64,000 bases of DNA from Halalkalibacillus halophilus DSM 18494 (GCF_000423105.1 NZ_AUHI01000010.1:1-64000), one strand, 5' to 3'. Shown: positions 8,640 through 17,775, numbered from the stretch's first letter. A program made the numbers and translations. Notes: a model not told the origin generated them from the letters alone.

Positions 8640-9428
8640 ATGGAACAAATATTAGATTCAAACTGGTCTATATCTTCAGCTGGTGGTGCTTCAGGAGAGG
8701 CATATGTAGCAGAAAGTTATTACCAGAAGCTTTTTTTGAAACGTAATACTTCTCCCTTTCTAGCGATATTATCAGCAGAAGGTATTGTCCCTAAATTAGT
8801 ATGGACTAAACGTTTGACTAATGGCGATGTCATTACTGCTCAACAATGGTTAGAGGGAAGAGTTCTTAATAAACCAGAAATGCAAGGAAGATCAGTTGTT
8901 GATTTAATAAGTAAAATCCATCACTCATCTGAAATACTTCATTTGTTCATGCGCATGGAAAAGCAACCATTAGAGCCAGTGCGTATGTTAATGGAGCTGA
9001 AAAAAGAGGCTAATAATCAAGATGTAGAATATACAGACGTGATTTACGATACATTACAATTCTTATTCTCAACTATACGTAATGTTGAAAATAGACCTAA
9101 AGTCGTTTGTCATGCAGACATTAACCACGAGAACTTTCTATTAAGCCAAACAGATCATCTATATTTAATAGATTGGGATAATGCAGTAATTGCGGATCCT
9201 GCTATGGATTTAAGCATGATGCTTTATCAATATATCCCGCGTAAAGGCTGGGAAGAGTGGTTAGCGTCGTACGGCGTGCAATTAAATAATGATTTACTCG
9301 TTCGTATTCAGTGGTATATGGCCGCCCAATCCATTTCCTATTACTTATGGCACTTAGCAAAAGGAAATGATAAAGAAGCTGCAAACTGGAAAATGAGAAT
9401 AAATCATCAACCATATTTATTTACTTAA
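8640..9428 (+). CDS. ytmP: Aminoglycoside phosphotransferase-fold kinase (YtmP)
   Basis: A 262-residue protein of the APH/choline kinase fold. The catalytic loop reads VVCHADINHENFLL (HxDxxxxN form) and the metal-binding block is YLIDWDNAVIADPAMDLSMM. The N-terminal lobe with SGGASGEAYVAE resembles the ATP-binding loop. The substrate is not known; the gene sits between the lipid kinase and trmB exactly as ytmP does in B. subtilis, and there is no reason to treat it as a resistance gene. ATG 8640 is preferred over GTG 8631 because AAGGTGAG lies at the right distance. A strong terminator follows. Confidence 0.85.
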   Translation: MEQILDSNWSISSAGGASGEAYVAESYYQKLFLKRNTSPFLAILSAEGIVPKLVWTKRLTNGDVITAQQWLEGRVLNKPEMQGRSVVDLISKIHHSSEILHLFMRMEKQPLEPVRMLMELKKEANNQDVEYTDVIYDTLQFLFSTIRNVENRPKVVCHADINHENFLLSQTDHLYLIDWDNAVIADPAMDLSMMLYQYIPRKGWEEWLASYGVQLNNDLLVRIQWYMAAQSISYYLWHLAKGNDKEAANWKMRINHQPYLFT

Positions 9429-9435
9429 TAAAATG

Positions 9436-9471
9436 AACACCACATTGCCTTTGTCGCAATGTGGTGTTTTT
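9436..9471 (+). terminator. Intrinsic terminator after ytmP
   Basis: A perfect 13-bp stem (arms 9436-9448 and 9456-9468) with a 7-base loop is followed by a T-run. It separates ytmP from trmB. Confidence 0.9.
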
Positions 9472-9602
9472 ATATATTTCAATTTATGTAGTATTCGTCG
9501 AATAGAAAATATAATTGTCGACTTTCACCCATCCTTATACTTTATTGAAAGCGTGAATTGTTATATGATAAAACTATGAATTTTGAAGTGAAGGGTGAAA
9601 TC

Positions 9603-10244
9603 ATGCGTTTAAGAAACAAGCCATGGGCAGACGATTATATTAAAGAAAACGATCACGTAGTAGAACAAAGACCATTTGAACAGATAGGGAAATGGAAAAC
9701 TGTATTTAATAACAATCAACCATTAGCTCTAGAAATTGGAACTGGTAAGGGGCAATTTATTAAAGGAATGGCTCTCCAACATCCTGAAGTGAATTTTATA
9801 GGGATGGAAAGAGATAAAAATGTCATTGTTAGTGCTATTGAACATTTAAAAGATAATAACATAAGAAATGCTCGCCTGATTCATCAAAAGGCGGAAGACC
9901 TTAGGGATCTATTTGCGGAAAACGAAGTAGATACGTTGTACTTGAACTTCTCAGATCCATGGCCTAAAACAAGACATGCGAAAAGAAGATTAACGTTCCC
10001 AAGTTTTCTTGAGCAATACCAGGCTGTGTTAAAAGAAGAGGGAGAAGTTATACTAAAATCCGACAACAGGAAGTTCTTTGAATATTCTATTGAAAGTTTT
10101 TCAGCTTTCGGAATGTTACTTAAAGAAGTCTCCGTTGATTTACACAATGATGAAGATGAAAAAAATGTAATGACAGAATATGAAGAGAAATTTGCAAGTA
10201 AAGGACAACCTATTTATAGATGCGTCGCAAAATTCCAGAAATAA
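9603..10244 (+). CDS. trmB: tRNA (guanine-N7-)-methyltransferase
   Basis: A 213-residue SAM-dependent enzyme that makes m7G46 in tRNA. The family order is visible: RLRNKPWADDYI at the start, LEIGTGKGQFI for SAM binding, NFIGMERD, and the diagnostic LYLNFSDPWPKTRHAKRRL block that recognises tRNA. ATG 9603 is chosen because AAGGGTGAA precedes it and the upstream in-frame codons lack homology. The next gene, ytnP, begins 13 bp after the stop. Confidence 0.95.
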   Translation: MRLRNKPWADDYIKENDHVVEQRPFEQIGKWKTVFNNNQPLALEIGTGKGQFIKGMALQHPEVNFIGMERDKNVIVSAIEHLKDNNIRNARLIHQKAEDLRDLFAENEVDTLYLNFSDPWPKTRHAKRRLTFPSFLEQYQAVLKEEGEVILKSDNRKFFEYSIESFSAFGMLLKEVSVDLHNDEDEKNVMTEYEEKFASKGQPIYRCVAKFQK

Positions 10245-10257
10245 GAGGTGGTTGATC

Positions 10258-11112
10258 GTGGAAACAATAACGATTGGAAATGCAAAATTAACTTGGTTAA
10301 ATGGCGGAGTAACTCATATGGATGGTGGTGCGATGTTTGGAGTAGTACCTAAACCATTATGGAGTAAGAAATATCCACATAATGAAAAGAATCAAATAGA
10401 ACTTCGTTGCGATCCAATTCTACTTCAAGTATCGGGTAAAAATATATTAATAGATTCAGGAATTGGTATGGACAAAATGAATGAAAAGCAAAAACGCAAT
10501 TATGGTGTTTTCGAAGAAACCTTGGTACATTCTTCTTTGGAGAAACTAGGCTTATCGGCTTCGGATATAGATATAATTTTAATGACGCACCTACATTTTG
10601 ATCATGCAAGTGGACTTTCTGAGATGGTAAATGGGGAGCTAGAATCCACCTTTAAGCATGCTACAATCTATACATCAAAAGTGGAATGGGATGAAATGCG
10701 CGAACCAAATATTCGTTCACAAAATACGTACTGGGAAGAAAACTGGAAACCAATACAGGAACAGGTATCTACTTTTGATAATAAAATAGAAATCTTACCT
10801 GGTTTAACTATGCATCATACTAGTGGCCATAGTAATGGTCATAGTGTAATAAAATATAAAGATGAACATGATTCTTTTATTCATATGGCAGATTTGATGC
10901 CTACACATGGACATCAAAATCCATTATGGGTACTCGCTTATGATGATTATCCTGTGACAAGTGTGTATTCAAAAAAGAAATTGTTGGAAGAAGCATATGA
11001 AGAGAACAGGTGGTTTGTGTTTTATCATGATGCTTATCTTCGAGCGATTAAGTTTAATGAAAATGGAGAAAAGCTAGATTCTCTTGAGCGTGAAAGGTAT
11101 GAATATAAGTAA
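10258..11112 (+). CDS. ytnP: MBL-fold hydrolase, YtnP quorum-quenching lactonase type
   Basis: A 284-residue metallo-beta-lactamase fold enzyme with the zinc motif MTHLHFDHASG (HxHxDH), a later His in TSGHSNGHS and an Asp in HMADLMPTHGH. B. subtilis YtnP hydrolyses lactone signals and interferes with Streptomyces development; the same role here is inferred from similarity and position. The start is taken as GTG 10258 (METITIGNAKLTW) with AAGAGGTGG upstream; the longer frame would run inside trmB. No signal peptide is seen. A terminator shared with the convergent gene follows. Confidence 0.82.
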   Translation: METITIGNAKLTWLNGGVTHMDGGAMFGVVPKPLWSKKYPHNEKNQIELRCDPILLQVSGKNILIDSGIGMDKMNEKQKRNYGVFEETLVHSSLEKLGLSASDIDIILMTHLHFDHASGLSEMVNGELESTFKHATIYTSKVEWDEMREPNIRSQNTYWEENWKPIQEQVSTFDNKIEILPGLTMHHTSGHSNGHSVIKYKDEHDSFIHMADLMPTHGHQNPLWVLAYDDYPVTSVYSKKKLLEEAYEENRWFVFYHDAYLRAIKFNENGEKLDSLERERYEYK

Positions 11113-11120
11113 ATAGAAAT

Positions 11121-11163
11121 AAACCCTGATCTCAGAAAATTCACTTCGATCAGGGTTTTACTT
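11121..11163. terminator. Bidirectional terminator between ytnP and ytzB
   Basis: Arms 11121-11131 (AAACCCTGATC) and 11148-11158 pair perfectly around a 16-base loop. T-runs lie on both sides, so it can end both convergent transcripts. Confidence 0.85.
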
Positions 11164-11169
11164 TATGAC

Positions 11170-11481
11170 TTATTTATATTCAGCTGTATCTAAAATATTG
11201 CCATTGGTAGCGTCTGCAACAAAATTATATTGAAGTGTCTCGCCATCAATATTTCTTGATACACCGCCTCTATACGTTTGATAGATTTTTCCGTCTTGTT
11301 CGAAATCTTCTTTTTTCATTAATATCCAAGAACCACTAATTGGTCCGTGTTCCTTAAATTGTTCCTTCACACGTTTTAACGCAACCTCAGGTATAATCCA
11401 CTCATCTCTGACTTTCTTTCCGATTACCGCACCAACAGAAATTCCAATTGCAGCTGGTACTGCTAGTTTATACCACTTCAT
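11170..11481 (-). CDS. ytzB: Small membrane-anchored PepSY-type protein (YtzB-like)
   Basis: A 103-residue protein with one N-terminal hydrophobic helix (LAVPAAIGISVGAVIGK) and a soluble tail in which ALKRVKEQF, WILMKKEDFEQDGKIYQTYRG and VADATNGNILDTAEY have the pattern of a PepSY domain. Such domains are found in extracytoplasmic inhibitors of proteases and in other envelope proteins; the partner is unknown. ATG 11481 is chosen since GGAGTG lies six to eight bases upstream; a GTG at 11490 would abut it. It keeps its B. subtilis position between ytnP and ytoP but on the opposite strand. Confidence 0.72.
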   Translation of the reverse strand: MKWYKLAVPAAIGISVGAVIGKKVRDEWIIPEVALKRVKEQFKEHGPISGSWILMKKEDFEQDGKIYQTYRGGVSRNIDGETLQYNFVADATNGNILDTAEYK

Positions 11482-11651
11482 GTGATCCACTCCAATTTTT
11501 GTAGTTTGTCGATTCTTATTATAATGCTTTTAAGCAAAATAATAAACCGTGAACCGCTCTAATTATTTCGATTTCCTAAGTAATATTGCCGAAATCTAAA
11601 TTTTCATATAAAATAAGGTTGGATAATGATATCAGAAGGGATGGATACATA

Positions 11652-12719
11652 ATGAATCAAGAAACGAAACAATTGTTTCGCACGTTAACAGAACTACCAG
11701 GAGCTCCTGCAAATGAACATCAGGTGAGAAATTTCATGAAGCAAGAATTAGAAAAATATTCAGATGAAATTGCACAGGATGGACTTGGTGGAGTGTTCGG
11801 TGTGAAAAAAGGTGAAGGCCCGCGGGTAATGGTAGCAGGACATATGGATGAAGTGGGTTTCATGGTAACTCAAGTAACGAAAAATGGAATGCTTCGGTTC
11901 CAAACCCTTGGTGGCTGGTGGAACCAGGTTATGCTTGCTCAACGTGTGCAAGTCTTAACTGATCATGGCTTGGTAGATGGTGTGATTGGCTCCATTCCTC
12001 CTCATAATCTTACGCCTGAGCAGAGAAAGAAACCGATGGAAGTTAAAAATATGTTAATTGATATTGGTGCAGATGATGAAGAAGATGTGAAGCGAATAGG
12101 TGTTAAACCAGGTCAAGCAGTAGTTCCAGTATGCCCTTTTACTGAAATGGCAAACGACAAAAAAATCATGGCTAAAGCTTGGGATAATCGTTATGGTTGC
12201 GGGCTTTCTATTGAACTATTAAAAGAACTTCAAAATGAAACGCTAAACCATACTTTATATTCTGGTGCCACGGTGCAAGAAGAAGTGGGTCTTCGTGGTG
12301 CACAAGCAGCAGCTAATATGATTAATCCTGACTTGTTCTTTGCTTTAGATGCATCCCCAGCCAATGATATGGAAGGTAAAGGAGATGAATTTGGGCAATT
12401 AGGTCAAGGTGCTTTACTAAGAATCTTTGATCGAACGATGGTTACCCATCGAGGAATGCGAGATTTCATCTTAGATACTGCAGAAAGCAACTCTATCCCT
12501 TATCAGTATTTTATTTCACAAGGTGGAACAGATGCAGGAAGAGTTCACACTTCTAATGAAGGAGTTCCATCAGCGGTTGTAGGTATATGTTCGCGCTACA
12601 TTCATACTAGCTCTTCTATGATTCATGTAGATGATTATGCAGCAGCGAAAGAATTGTTAACAAAATTGATAAAATCTATAGACCAAACTACTGTGGACAC
12701 AATTAAACAAAACAGTTAA
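11652..12719 (+). CDS. ytoP: M42-family metallo-aminopeptidase (YtoP)
   Basis: A 355-residue enzyme of the M42 glutamyl aminopeptidase/endoglucanase M family. Metal ligands and catalytic residues can be placed: GHMDEVGFMV (His and Asp), AWDNRYGCG (bridging Asp), VQEEVGLRGA (catalytic Glu pair), FALDASPAND (Asp) and the C-terminal SRYIHTSSSMIH. It should trim N-terminal residues from peptides in the cytoplasm, usually as a large tetrahedral oligomer. ATG 11652 is used because family proteins begin here and a GGGATGG motif precedes it. It is a single gene followed by a hairpin. Confidence 0.9.
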   Translation: MNQETKQLFRTLTELPGAPANEHQVRNFMKQELEKYSDEIAQDGLGGVFGVKKGEGPRVMVAGHMDEVGFMVTQVTKNGMLRFQTLGGWWNQVMLAQRVQVLTDHGLVDGVIGSIPPHNLTPEQRKKPMEVKNMLIDIGADDEEDVKRIGVKPGQAVVPVCPFTEMANDKKIMAKAWDNRYGCGLSIELLKELQNETLNHTLYSGATVQEEVGLRGAQAAANMINPDLFFALDASPANDMEGKGDEFGQLGQGALLRIFDRTMVTHRGMRDFILDTAESNSIPYQYFISQGGTDAGRVHTSNEGVPSAVVGICSRYIHTSSSMIHVDDYAAAKELLTKLIKSIDQTTVDTIKQNS

Positions 12720-12779
12720 TATAACGGTGGTTCGTTTATAAAATATATAAACGTAAAACGCTATGAAACTAAATAAAAA

Positions 12780-12806
12780 GAGAGAGGAATAGTCCTCTCT
12801 CGTTTC
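12780..12806 (+). terminator. Hairpin after ytoP, probable terminator
   Basis: GAGAGAGGA (12780-12788) pairs with TCCTCTCTC (12793-12801) around a 4-base loop. The T-tract after it is short (GTTTC), so efficiency is uncertain. A second hairpin without T-run (arms 12733-12740 and 12746-12753) lies upstream. Confidence 0.55.
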
Positions 12807-12861
12807 ATATTATATATAGCTTCTTTTAGGACCCGATAGATAAATAGACCAAAGAGATAGC

Positions 12862-13302
12862 TTATTTGTACGTATATGATAGAACCTCAACAGCCTGTTC
12901 AATAGTTTCTACAGTTACATTTGCTCGATTAGATAGTTCCTTTAAGGGATGAATCAGGGATTCAGGGCGAATAATGATTAGCGGTTTATTCATTGCAATA
13001 GCGATGCCACAGTCCATAGCCGTATTCCATTGTTTATAAGATTCACCGAACAATGCAATAACAGCATCTGACTTTTGCATCATGAGTTCCGTTCTGAAAT
13101 TATTAACTGCAGAAGCGGCATCATCTTTTGTAAATTGATTCGGTTGTTTGCCCATGATGTTTTCGCCAATATCATCTGATAAAGAGTGATTTTCTTGAGG
13201 ACCAAAGAAGGAAATAGATAGTCCTTCTTTGCTCGCTTGCTCTTTTAATTGTTGGCGCCAATCATCATGGATTTGTCCAGCTAGATAAATAGATAAATTC
13301 AT
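12862..13302 (-). CDS. ytoQ: YtoQ family protein, nucleoside deoxyribosyltransferase-like fold
   Basis: A 146-residue soluble protein. LSIYLAGQIHDDWR at the start and the later FRTELMMQKSDAVIALFGESYKQWNTAMDCGIAIAMNKPLIII resemble the fold of nucleoside 2-deoxyribosyltransferases, in which a Glu near the middle is catalytic. The biochemical activity of YtoQ proteins is not known to me. The gene follows ytoP in B. subtilis too, though here on the minus strand. Confidence 0.75.
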   Translation of the reverse strand: MNLSIYLAGQIHDDWRQQLKEQASKEGLSISFFGPQENHSLSDDIGENIMGKQPNQFTKDDAASAVNNFRTELMMQKSDAVIALFGESYKQWNTAMDCGIAIAMNKPLIIIRPESLIHPLKELSNRANVTVETIEQAVEVLSYTYK

Positions 13303-13406
13303 ATATATACCTCCTAATAACTAGAATAATAAATCTTAGTAGTAAATATGAATGGACACATAGCGTTTGTCAACTAATATTACCTTTTATGATGGGGGAA
13401 GGAAAA

Positions 13407-13916
13407 GTGTTAAGAAAATTTAAGTTAAGTGCTTTGGTAGTTGTTACTCTAGTGATTTTTGCCGCGTGTTCGCAATCAGAGGAAGAGGCGTTAAATGACG
13501 CAGAGAATCGCTTGAAAGATGCATTTTTATCAACAGAGATAAATGAAGAAAACTATTCTTTAAATATGCTAGATATTTATAAGCCTGAGGAGCTTGAAGT
13601 AAGTGAAGATCGTAATTATAATGTGATTTTTACTGATGGAGAGCGACCTTTTGTACTATTTATAAATGAATTTGAGGCACCTAATAGTAAATGGTTTTAT
13701 AATAATCTAGAGGAAAATGAAGAAGAGTTATTTTTAAGTACGTTTGAAAATGAAGATGCTTTTACTTATTTGCATGCGATTCAAAGTGATGAAGACCAAA
13801 TGGAAATACATTTAGGTATAGGTGGAATAAAAATGTCAACCATTTCTAATGTAAATCAAGTAGAAGAAGATGTTGAGATGATGATTAATATGATCCGTTC
13901 CATTGATGAAAATTAA
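13407..13916 (+). CDS. Hypothetical lipoprotein
   Basis: About 169 residues with a lipoprotein signal: MLRKFKLSALVVVTLVIFAAC, the Cys being the lipidation site. The rest is acidic and contains no motif I recognise. The preferred start is GTG 13407, with GGGGGAAGGA four bases upstream; ATG codons at 13389 and 13392 overlap that site. The stop is 29 bp from the EIIC-like membrane protein gene, so the pair may form an operon. I find no counterpart of this pair at this place in the B. subtilis order ytoQ-ytpP-ytpQ. Confidence 0.7.
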   Translation: MLRKFKLSALVVVTLVIFAACSQSEEEALNDAENRLKDAFLSTEINEENYSLNMLDIYKPEELEVSEDRNYNVIFTDGERPFVLFINEFEAPNSKWFYNNLEENEEELFLSTFENEDAFTYLHAIQSDEDQMEIHLGIGGIKMSTISNVNQVEEDVEMMINMIRSIDEN

Positions 13917-13945
13917 GTATCGAATAATAGACGGGGGTAACTGAG

Positions 13946-14968
13946 TTGAAAGCCTTTTTTAAACGAAAGGGAGTTAAACCTTCTTTTCAAAATTATGCAA
14001 TAACAGCTTTAAGTTACATGGCGCTTGGGTTATTTGCGTCATTAATTATAGGTGTGATTATTGAAACAATTGGTTTACAAATCCCAGGCATGCCTCAAAC
14101 CTTTGTTGAAATTGGAGGTTTTGCAACACAACCAGTAATCTATGGTGGCGCAATCGGTGTTGCTATTGCACATGGTTTAAAGGCACCACCGCTCGTTTTA
14201 TACAGTGCTTTATTCGCAGGTGCATATGGGGCAGAGCTAGGTGGGCCAGCTGGAAGTTTCATTGCAGCCCTACTTGCGATTGAAGTAGGTAAACTGGTAA
14301 GTGGTGAAACAAAAATTGATATTGTAGTTACCCCTTTCGTAACGATTATTACTGGATTTTTAGTTGGGGAGTTTGTAGGTCCGTATATTTCTCAATTTTT
14401 AGATGGTTTTGGAAGTATTATAAACTGGGCAACTGATTTAAGACCATTATTAATGGGGATGATCGTGGCCGGATTGATGGGGTTAGCTCTTACAGCCCCG
14501 ATTTCCAGTGTTGCCATAGCTATTATGTTAAATTTAGAAGGTACAGCCGCCGGAGCTGCAACGATTGGATGTGCGGCACAAATGATCGGATTTGCAGTAA
14601 GTAGTTATAGAGAAAACGGTGTAAGCGGTCTAGTTTCTCAGGGGATTGGAACTTCTATGTTACAAATTGCAAATGTAGTAAAAAAACCGATTATTCTATT
14701 ACCACCTACAATTACTGGAATCATATTAGCTCCCATTGCCACTGTTTGGCTCCAGCTAGAGAATAATGCAATAGGGGCTGGAATGGGTACAAGTGGGATG
14801 GTAGGACCCATTATGGCGATAGAAACGATGGGGTTCACTCCAGAAATATTTGTTTCAGTCGTGCTGTTAATGATTGTAGCTCCAGCTGTCATTAGCCTAA
14901 TTTTATCTGAGGTTTTCAGAAGAAAAGGCTGGATAAAATTTGGCGATATGAAATTAGATACTAAATAA
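13946..14968 (+). CDS. PTS EIIC-like membrane protein (PTS_EIIC_2 type)
   Basis: A 340-residue polytopic membrane protein with about nine hydrophobic segments and many Gly/Ala-rich turns (APPLVLYSALFAGAYGAELG, IGCAAQMIGFAVSSY). The pattern fits the PTS_EIIC_2 family, membrane proteins related to sugar permeases but without attached EIIA or EIIB domains. No PTS enzyme gene is near, so sugar phosphorylation is doubtful and the substrate is unknown. The start is TTG 13946 with GGGGGTAA upstream. A terminator follows at once. Confidence 0.75.
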   Translation: MKAFFKRKGVKPSFQNYAITALSYMALGLFASLIIGVIIETIGLQIPGMPQTFVEIGGFATQPVIYGGAIGVAIAHGLKAPPLVLYSALFAGAYGAELGGPAGSFIAALLAIEVGKLVSGETKIDIVVTPFVTIITGFLVGEFVGPYISQFLDGFGSIINWATDLRPLLMGMIVAGLMGLALTAPISSVAIAIMLNLEGTAAGAATIGCAAQMIGFAVSSYRENGVSGLVSQGIGTSMLQIANVVKKPIILLPPTITGIILAPIATVWLQLENNAIGAGMGTSGMVGPIMAIETMGFTPEIFVSVVLLMIVAPAVISLILSEVFRRKGWIKFGDMKLDTK

Positions 14969-14975
14969 GCCATGG

Positions 14976-15005
14976 AAGCATGAGGACAAACACTCATGCT
15001 TTTTT
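14976..15005 (+). terminator. Terminator after the EIIC-like gene
   Basis: A 9-bp stem AAGCATGAG/CTCATGCTT (arms 14976-14984 and 14993-15001) with an 8-base loop is followed by five T. Confidence 0.88.
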
Positions 15006-15064
15006 CTTTATTCTATACATGATAAAATATAATTCAATGTGCTTCGGTAAAGGAGGCAAAAACA

Positions 15065-15877
15065 ATGGAAATGACTAGTATGAAAATGAAAAGAAAATTA
15101 GAAGATCGTTTTGTGAATGAAGCATGGAATACACACTTTGATCGTGAACAAGACACATTTAGAATAGAATGGATGGATTCCAAACAAGGAGTAACAATTT
15201 CCTTACCAGGAATAATTGCAAAGTGGGAAAACCGTAAAGAAAAAGCCTTAGATGAATTAGAAGGGCATATTAAAGAAGCTTTAACTATTATGGCTGAGGA
15301 ACAGACGCTGGTTGGTAAAGAAGAAAATATTTTTCCAGTCATTCGTTCTGGATCTTTCCCAACAGAATCAAATAAGGGAGTACCATTAATTTACACAGAG
15401 CATACTGGGGAGACAAGAGTCTACTATGCCATTGATCTGGGTAAGTCCTATCGGTTGATAGACGAAGATTTATTAAACAAAGAACAATGGGAACAAGAAA
15501 GAGTTCATCAAGTAGCTATGTTTAATGTTCGTAGATTATCTACAGATTTGAAATCAGAAGAAGTAGCAGGTAATACTTTTTATTTCTTATCTTCTAAAGA
15601 CGGATATGATGCCAGTAGAATTTTGAATGAGGCCTTTTTAGAAGGAATGAAAGCACAAGCAGAGGGGGAACTTGCAGTAGGAGTTCCACATCAGGATGTG
15701 CTCATTTTCGCTGATATAAAGAATAAAATGGGGTATGATATTCTCGCTCAGATGATGATGCAATTTTTCGCTGATGGTCGTAACCCAATTACTGCTTTAC
15801 CATTTTTATATGAAGACCAAAAACTTGAACCAATCTTTATTATGGCTCAAAAGAAACCAGAACAAGACAAGGAGTAG
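15065..15877 (+). CDS. ytpQ: DUF1444 family protein YtpQ
   Basis: A 270-residue soluble protein of the YtpQ/DUF1444 family, conserved in Bacilli. It has no signal peptide, membrane segment or catalytic motif that I can name. The N-terminal half is charged; the C-terminal half has the family-like blocks VGVPHQDVLIFADIKN and MMMQFFADGRNPITALPFLYE. The start has AAAGGAGG at good distance. The tRNA-binding protein gene begins 8 bp after the stop, as in B. subtilis ytpQ-ytpR. Function is unknown. Confidence 0.82.
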   Translation: MEMTSMKMKRKLEDRFVNEAWNTHFDREQDTFRIEWMDSKQGVTISLPGIIAKWENRKEKALDELEGHIKEALTIMAEEQTLVGKEENIFPVIRSGSFPTESNKGVPLIYTEHTGETRVYYAIDLGKSYRLIDEDLLNKEQWEQERVHQVAMFNVRRLSTDLKSEEVAGNTFYFLSSKDGYDASRILNEAFLEGMKAQAEGELAVGVPHQDVLIFADIKNKMGYDILAQMMMQFFADGRNPITALPFLYEDQKLEPIFIMAQKKPEQDKE

Positions 15878-15884
15878 TGGACAT

Positions 15885-16502
15885 ATGCAAGTAGTATATA
15901 ATACAAAAGGTATTGGCGATGTATTTATCATTACATTAAAAAAGACAGAAGAAAATGTAGAAACCAAGTCTTATGGTGATGTGACGAAAGTTCAAGATAA
16001 GGAAACAAAAGATGTTGTAGCATATAATATCTTTAATGCCTCAAAGTATTTAAACTTACAAGAGGGCTTACCCATTCAGATAGATAGCGAATTAGTGAAA
16101 CGTTTTGAGAAAATCTTTCAACAAAATGGCCTTGAAGATACACTTGAACAAGTGGACGTATCGCCAAAGTTTGTAATTGGAAAGGTAAGCCAAGTAGAAA
16201 AGCATCCTGAAGCTGACAAACTAAATATTTGCCAAGTTGATGTTGGGGAAGAGGAATTACAAATTGTATGTGGGGCAAAGAATGTCTCGGAAAGCCAAAA
16301 GGTTGTTGTGGCTAAAGTAGGAGCGTTCATGCCTGATGGAATGGCTATTGAGGCTTCAGAATTAAGAGGCGTTGCTTCTTCAGGAATGATTTGCTCAGCA
16401 AAAGAATTGAACTTAGATGATCCGACTCAACAAGAAGGAATCTTTGTCTTAAGTGATGATGCAGAGGTAGGACAACCATTTGCATTCGAGGTTTCTTCCT
16501 AA
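15885..16502 (+). CDS. ytpR: tRNA-binding-domain protein YtpR
   Basis: A 205-residue protein whose C-terminal half (residues about 90-200) is an EMAP/Trbp111-type oligonucleotide-binding domain like the N-terminal part of PheT: FVIGKVSQVEKHPEADKLNI, IVCGAKNV and GMICSAKEL are the marker blocks. The first 90 residues are family-specific. It probably binds structured RNA such as tRNA; its target is unknown. The start at 15885 (MQVVYNTKGIGDV) is chosen by homology and because the longer frame would overlap ytpQ. A SftA/ytpS gene, expected next in B. subtilis, is not present here. Confidence 0.85.
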   Translation: MQVVYNTKGIGDVFIITLKKTEENVETKSYGDVTKVQDKETKDVVAYNIFNASKYLNLQEGLPIQIDSELVKRFEKIFQQNGLEDTLEQVDVSPKFVIGKVSQVEKHPEADKLNICQVDVGEEELQIVCGAKNVSESQKVVVAKVGAFMPDGMAIEASELRGVASSGMICSAKELNLDDPTQQEGIFVLSDDAEVGQPFAFEVSS

Positions 16503-16576
16503 GTATATTGTCAAATTTTTATTTAGTAGTTACGATAAAATAGAGAAATTATTTTCCGTTAAAATGAGGGGTAAAA

Positions 16577-17686
16577 ATGAAGGAATTCGAATTAAAACAA
16601 AAAGGTCACAGGAAAAGACTTACAAATGAGACATTTAAGTTCGATGAACGAATTGGTGAAGGTTGGTTTTCTGCGGTCTACTTTTTGAAGACAAAGAAAA
16701 TTGTGGAGGAACACTTAGAAGATAATAATGTGACGATGCAATTTTTTCAAAAAAAAGACGCTGTTCTCTGTGGTACAGATGAAGTTATTGCATTGCTTCA
16801 TACTTTCGCTGATTCACCGGAGAACCTTGATATCTATGCATTGCAGGATGGGGACAAAGTCTCTCCTTATGAACCTGTTTTAACGGTTACTGGCCGTTAT
16901 CAAGATTTCGGATTTCTTGAAGGGATAATGGATGGCATATTAGGTAGAAGAACTTCTGTTGCTACCAATGTGTATGAAGTTGTTAAAGCTGCAAAATCTT
17001 CAGGTAAGGAAAAGCCGGTCATTTTTATGGGGGATCGTGACGATCACTATACACAGCAATCTGGAGATGGGTATGCTGCTTATATAGGCGGCTCCACGGC
17101 TCAAGCTACTCACGCGATGAATGAATGGTGGGGGAAAAAAGGAATAGGGACCATGCCACATGCTTTAGTGCAAATGTTTAAAGGCGATATTGTACAAGCA
17201 ACAAAAGCATACAAGGATACTTATCCAAATGATGAATTGATCGCATTAGTGGATTATAATAATGATGTAATCGTTGATTCGCTAAAAGTGGCACGGGAAT
17301 TTGGAGATCAACTTAAAGGGGTTAGAGTGGATACTTCTAAAAATATGGTCGATAAATACTTCTTTCGAAACCAGGAATTAATGGGTTCGTTTGATCCAAG
17401 AGGGGTCAATCCACAACTAATCTTTGCCCTTCGAAAAGCACTTGATGATGAGGGGTATCAACATGTGAAGATTGTTGCAAGTGGTGGTTTCACAGAAGAG
17501 AAGATTCGATTGTTTGAATCCTTGCATGTTCCTGTAGATATGTATGGGATCGGTAGCAATTTACTCAAAATGAAAATCGGTTTTACAGGAGATAATGTCA
17601 AATTAAACGGCGAAAGAGAAGCAAAAGAAGGAAGAAGCTATCATTACAACGACCGTTTGGAAAAAGTTGACTTTGATTTAGGTTGA
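16577..17686 (+). CDS. Nicotinate phosphoribosyltransferase (short form)
   Basis: A 369-residue enzyme of the NAPRTase family (about 120 residues shorter than PncB/YueK of B. subtilis). The chain begins RLTNETFKFDERIGEGWFSA and contains GIMDGILGRRTSVATNVYEV, STAQATHAMNEWW, the ALVDYNND block and the phosphate-binding IVASGGFTEEKI near the C-terminus. It should condense nicotinate with PRPP to nicotinate mononucleotide in NAD salvage. It stands between ytpR and murC with its own terminator, so it is likely monocistronic. Confidence 0.87.
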   Translation: MKEFELKQKGHRKRLTNETFKFDERIGEGWFSAVYFLKTKKIVEEHLEDNNVTMQFFQKKDAVLCGTDEVIALLHTFADSPENLDIYALQDGDKVSPYEPVLTVTGRYQDFGFLEGIMDGILGRRTSVATNVYEVVKAAKSSGKEKPVIFMGDRDDHYTQQSGDGYAAYIGGSTAQATHAMNEWWGKKGIGTMPHALVQMFKGDIVQATKAYKDTYPNDELIALVDYNNDVIVDSLKVAREFGDQLKGVRVDTSKNMVDKYFFRNQELMGSFDPRGVNPQLIFALRKALDDEGYQHVKIVASGGFTEEKIRLFESLHVPVDMYGIGSNLLKMKIGFTGDNVKLNGEREAKEGRSYHYNDRLEKVDFDLG

Positions 17687-17710
17687 TTGCATGATTGCAA
17701 TCAATCTTTT
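17683..17710 (+). terminator. Terminator at the end of the NAPRTase gene
   Basis: TTGATTGC (17683-17690) pairs with GCAATCAA (17697-17704), followed by TCTTTTCTTTT. The stem includes the stop codon of the gene. Confidence 0.8.
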
Positions 17711-17775
17711 CTTTTGGCATGATTAATAGAATGTGTTAGAAAGTAGACATCATGCTGGCTATTCTAGTTATTTCT

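Noticed and set aside
8640..9428. Aminoglycoside resistance kinase
   Set aside because: The fold is shared, but position and features match the housekeeping YtmP protein.
9541..9560. cre-like TGAAAGCGTGAATT upstream of trmB
   Set aside because: It mismatches the consensus at three fixed positions in the right half.
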